7,786 nucleotides of DNA from Anaerolineaceae bacterium (GTDB lineage: Bacteria > Chloroflexota > Anaerolineae > Anaerolineales > Anaerolineaceae), in contig JAIOTF010000178.1 of NCBI GenBank assembly GCA_021107195.1, forward strand, positions 1-7,786. Direction: 5' to 3'. The notes under the pieces were generated by a model that searched no databases, was not told the origin of the DNA, and was given only the letters and a program-made list of their open reading frames with translations. Shown here in pieces: positions 5,920 through 7,786 of the stretch. How positions within the stretch are numbered: position 1 is the first letter of the stretch; each line of letters begins with the position of its first letter. Position numbers and translations under genes: made by a program.

Positions 5920-7026
5920 ATGAGAATAGCGATACTTAGCCCGTTTCAGTTTCGTCTAGCGCGTGGAATTGAACGTTTTACGTGGTCTCTTGCAGCGGCA
6001 CTAGCCAAACACGATGTGGAAGTCGACATTTTGACGGTTTCGTGGCCCAATGGGTTTGATTGGGGCGACATGTCACCCCAAGTGCGGGTGCGCAAAGCCC
6101 CTTATTGGCGTTATTTTGTGAACAGGATGGCGGTTCCCTTTTATGTATTCTGGATGCTGCGTCGGCGCTATGATTGGGTAATAATCAATTTCGCGGATTT
6201 TGGTGCGCCAACAACTTTGAATATCGTGCGCCGTTTTCGATCTCAACGCTTTTCAATCATCTTTCATTTCCCCCACGAACAAGTCAAGCACCGTTATCAG
6301 CAGTTTGATGAGACTGGATTAGCACATGATGCGGCTCAGTTGTTCGCTGTGAGCGATTTTGTTGCGGGAGGTGTCGAGCAGTTTTTCAAGGACCGGAAAT
6401 GCGCCGTTGTTCCCAATGGAGTCGACCCCGATATGTTCCAGCCTTCTCCTGAGAAACGCCACACTGCTCGACAGGCAGCCAATGTGGATGCCGAAGCTCC
6501 AATCCTGGTATCACTAACCGCGCTGGAAGAACGAAAGGGTGTGCAATGGGTGATTCGTGCAATACCGGAACTCCTGAAGACGTTCCCTGGTTTGCAGTAT
6601 TGGGTACTTGGTGATGGTACTTTTCGCGCTTCACTTGAGGCAGAGATTAAGCAGTTGGGAATAGAAGATTCTGTAATATTGATGGGGCGTCAATCTGATG
6701 TGCTACCGTATTTGGCAGCGGCGGACATTGGATGCTTACTATCCTATGGCGAGGCGTTTCCGATTACCTTGGTTGAATATATGGCAATGGGATTGCCTGT
6801 GCTTACCAGCCAGCATCCGCCTTTTCCTGAACTGGTCGAAAGATCGTTTGGGGTTCGGGTTGATGAGCAAGACCCGGGAGCAGTCGCTGATGCAATTCGC
6901 CAGTTACTCCTGCAACCGGAAGAACGTAGAGCGATGGGACAAACAGGCCGAGAGGTGATACTCCAAAAATACACCTGGGATCATGTGGCAGCAAAATACC
7001 TTGACGAATTACGTAAAGCTCAGTAG
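5920..7026 (+). CDS. GT-B glycosyltransferase, family 4 type
   Basis: Predicted 368-residue cytosolic retaining glycosyltransferase for the polysaccharide repeat unit. The N-terminal domain opens with MRIAILSPFQF and the acceptor-side ARGIERFTWSLAAALAKH helix. The linker has the classic VPNGVD at 164-169. The C-terminal donor domain has the complete E-x7-E motif, Glu278 and Glu286 in GEAFPITLVEYMAMGLPVLT, followed by a PFPELVE stretch. Length is usual. I chose ATG 5920 over ATG 5899 because of the strong SD at 5903-5909. It follows the WbpL-like gene after a 215-base gap with possible terminators, so it may be transcribed partly on its own. It is clearly different in sequence from the other two transferases, implying a different linkage. 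Donor and acceptor are unknown. Confidence 0.92.
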   Translation: MRIAILSPFQFRLARGIERFTWSLAAALAKHDVEVDILTVSWPNGFDWGDMSPQVRVRKAPYWRYFVNRMAVPFYVFWMLRRRYDWVIINFADFGAPTTLNIVRRFRSQRFSIIFHFPHEQVKHRYQQFDETGLAHDAAQLFAVSDFVAGGVEQFFKDRKCAVVPNGVDPDMFQPSPEKRHTARQAANVDAEAPILVSLTALEERKGVQWVIRAIPELLKTFPGLQYWVLGDGTFRASLEAEIKQLGIEDSVILMGRQSDVLPYLAAADIGCLLSYGEAFPITLVEYMAMGLPVLTSQHPPFPELVERSFGVRVDEQDPGAVADAIRQLLLQPEERRAMGQTGREVILQKYTWDHVAAKYLDELRKAQ

Positions 7027-7138
7027 GCAAGGGCAACGTGTCCGTATCATGAGTGCTTTTGTCATGTTATTCAAGTTTGACGCGCAGTTCATCCTATGAT
7101 AGTCTCTCTAGTTTAGGCGGAATCCATAAAGCAAGCAT

Positions 7139-7240
7139 ATTTTGGGGAGGGTACAATGTATAATATTGCACCCAGAAACCGGATGGGTGGAAACGCTAAC
7201 TGGCGCATGGTGTCATGATCGCATGTAAACTCCCCAAAAT
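7139..7240. repeat. Perfect 11-bp inverted repeat, 80-base spacing
   Basis: ATTTTGGGGAG (7139-7149) is exactly complementary to CTCCCCAAAAT (7230-7240). The left arm overlaps a strong SD (GGGGAGGG, 7144-7151) for a 20-codon frame at ATG 7156, so pairing in RNA would hide that site. No target duplication flanks the arms, so I do not call it a mobile element. Confidence 0.5.
7159..7164 (+). promoter_or_regulatory. Possible -10 box (TATAAT) before the acyltransferase
   Basis: A perfect TATAAT about 190 bases before the acyltransferase start lies in an otherwise gene-free gap, so the acyltransferase may have its own promoter. No TTGACA-like -35 is visible at 16-18 bases upstream. Motif evidence only. 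Confidence 0.25.
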
Positions 7241-7353
7241 GATCGGAAACAAAATCCCCACCCTGGACAATGCAGCGAACTGGAACGAGGATGAGATGGT
7301 CACTCCGAATCGTTACAGAGGAGCTGCTCATGTTAAGAGTGGAGACACGATAG

Positions 7354-7786
7354 ATGAATCTTAGGTCATCAGCACGCAGGATAAAGCGGCGGTTGCACTC
7401 TGCTCTTTTTAATCCCTGGTTGTGTCTATGGCATGATCTTGACGTTGGTTCGAACTGCCGTTTTGGTAATTCCAGGATTGTGATAAGGACAAACAATGGG
7501 CCGATTCGTATTGGCAAAAATTGTGTTATTAACGCAGTGCAGCTAGACGGGACACTAATCGTCGGGGACAATGTTCTAATCAATACGGGATCGCATGTTG
7601 TAGGCGCAAAAGAAGCTGTTACTATAGGAAATGACGTCCTTATCGGCCCGAATGTAATCATTATGTCGGGTCAACATCAGCATCGCAATCCAGAGGTTAA
7701 AATTCGTTTGCAGGGGGTGGTAGTATCTCCTGTAAATATTGAGGATGATGTTTGGATTGGAGCTGGTGCCGTGATTCTGCCCGGAG
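7354..7786 (+). CDS. Hexapeptide-repeat acyltransferase (LbH type), 3' end outside window
   Basis: The start of a left-handed beta-helix acyltransferase, most likely an O-acetyltransferase that decorates a sugar of the polysaccharide using acetyl-CoA. The 144 codons seen carry repeated [I/V/L]-G-x-x-x-x-[I/V] turns: IRIGKNCVIN, LIVGDNVLIN, VTIGNDVLIGPNVIIMSG, VNIEDDVWIGAGAVILPG. SGQHQHRNP follows the fourth coil; His108 or His110 is the candidate catalytic base, as in related xenobiotic and sugar O-acetyltransferases. ATG 7354 has GGAGA at 7341-7345, and an in-frame TAG lies directly upstream, so no earlier start is possible. The frame is still open at the right edge, shortly before the usual C-terminal end of the helix. 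Family assignment is firm. The substrate, and serine acetyltransferase or maltose O-acetyltransferase-like roles, cannot be separated, but the setting favours polysaccharide modification. Confidence 0.9.
   Translation, partial: MNLRSSARRIKRRLHSALFNPWLCLWHDLDVGSNCRFGNSRIVIRTNNGPIRIGKNCVINAVQLDGTLIVGDNVLINTGSHVVGAKEAVTIGNDVLIGPNVIIMSGQHQHRNPEVKIRLQGVVVSPVNIEDDVWIGAGAVILPG

Larger units (their letters stand above)
7027..7353. other. Intergenic region with inverted repeat and -10-like box
   Basis: This 327-base gap has no clear gene. It contains a perfect 11-bp inverted repeat, ATTTTGGGGAG at 7139-7149 and CTCCCCAAAAT at 7230-7240. Between the arms are a perfect TATAAT (7159-7164) and a 20-codon frame (7156-7218) behind a strong SD. 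The rest includes a 27-codon frame (7270-7353) that stops immediately before the acyltransferase start and has no recognisable content. Its minus-strand open frames are reverse readings of the acyltransferase and this gap, without motifs. Confidence 0.45.

Noticed and set aside
7270..7353. 27-codon in-frame ORF directly before the acyltransferase, suggesting an N-terminal extension cut by TAG
   Set aside because: The acyltransferase has a good SD at 7341-7345 and a sensible N-terminus at 7354; the upstream codons look unrelated to the family.
7113..7661. Minus-strand open frame of 182 codons at the right end
   Set aside because: It lies opposite the hexapeptide acyltransferase, whose repeats and start site are clear. 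The reverse reading has no family signature.
1..7786. CRISPR array, tRNA or rRNA genes
   Set aside because: No regularly spaced direct repeats of CRISPR size, no cloverleaf with T-loop consensus and no rRNA-like segments were seen on either strand.

Overview
This window is a stretch of a surface-polysaccharide (O-antigen, capsule or exopolysaccharide type) biosynthesis locus. All recognisable genes are on the + strand. In order they are: a family-4-type glycosyltransferase (524-1522), an NAD(P)-dependent sugar epimerase/reductase of the SDR class (1717-2709), a broken WbpL-like glycosyl-1-phosphate transferase (from 2706), a 130-bp palindrome-ended insertion that looks like a MITE (3041-3170), a WbuB-type glycosyltransferase (3242-4471), an unassigned coding fragment (4472-4677), an intact WbpL-like polyprenyl-phosphate glycosyl-1-phosphate transferase (4664-5704), a third GT-B glycosyltransferase (5920-7026), and the start of a hexapeptide-repeat acyltransferase that runs off the right edge (7354 onward).

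The organism is probably a Gram-negative bacterium. The reductase/WbpL pairing, with a 4-base ATGA overlap, and the WbuB-type transferase are arrangements I associate with Pseudomonadota O-antigen loci. The moderate base composition and short GC-rich hairpin repeats (170-257) fit but do not prove this. Taxonomy is an inference of low certainty, since these families move freely between phyla.

Likely joint function: the intact WbpL-like enzyme would place the first sugar phosphate on undecaprenyl phosphate at the inner membrane. The three cytosolic transferases would add further sugars from nucleotide donors. The SDR would finish one of those donors (a 4-keto reduction or 4-epimerisation), and the terminal acyltransferase would decorate a sugar. 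No flippase, polymerase, 4,6-dehydratase or regulator gene is visible here, so the locus must extend beyond the window.

The most interesting part is 2706-3241. The original WbpL-like gene, still translationally overlapped with the SDR, has lost its frame at the conserved His codon of the RSSH motif. It has lost its C-terminal two thirds and carries or abuts a MITE-like element, while a divergent intact WbpL-like gene sits 1.6 kb downstream. This looks like replacement of the chain-initiating enzyme, possibly meaning a changed first sugar. Other points are the orphan coding fragment before the intact gene, and two non-coding regions (about 320-447 and 7139-7240) where short ORFs with strong Shine-Dalgarno sites are paired with complementary sequences.
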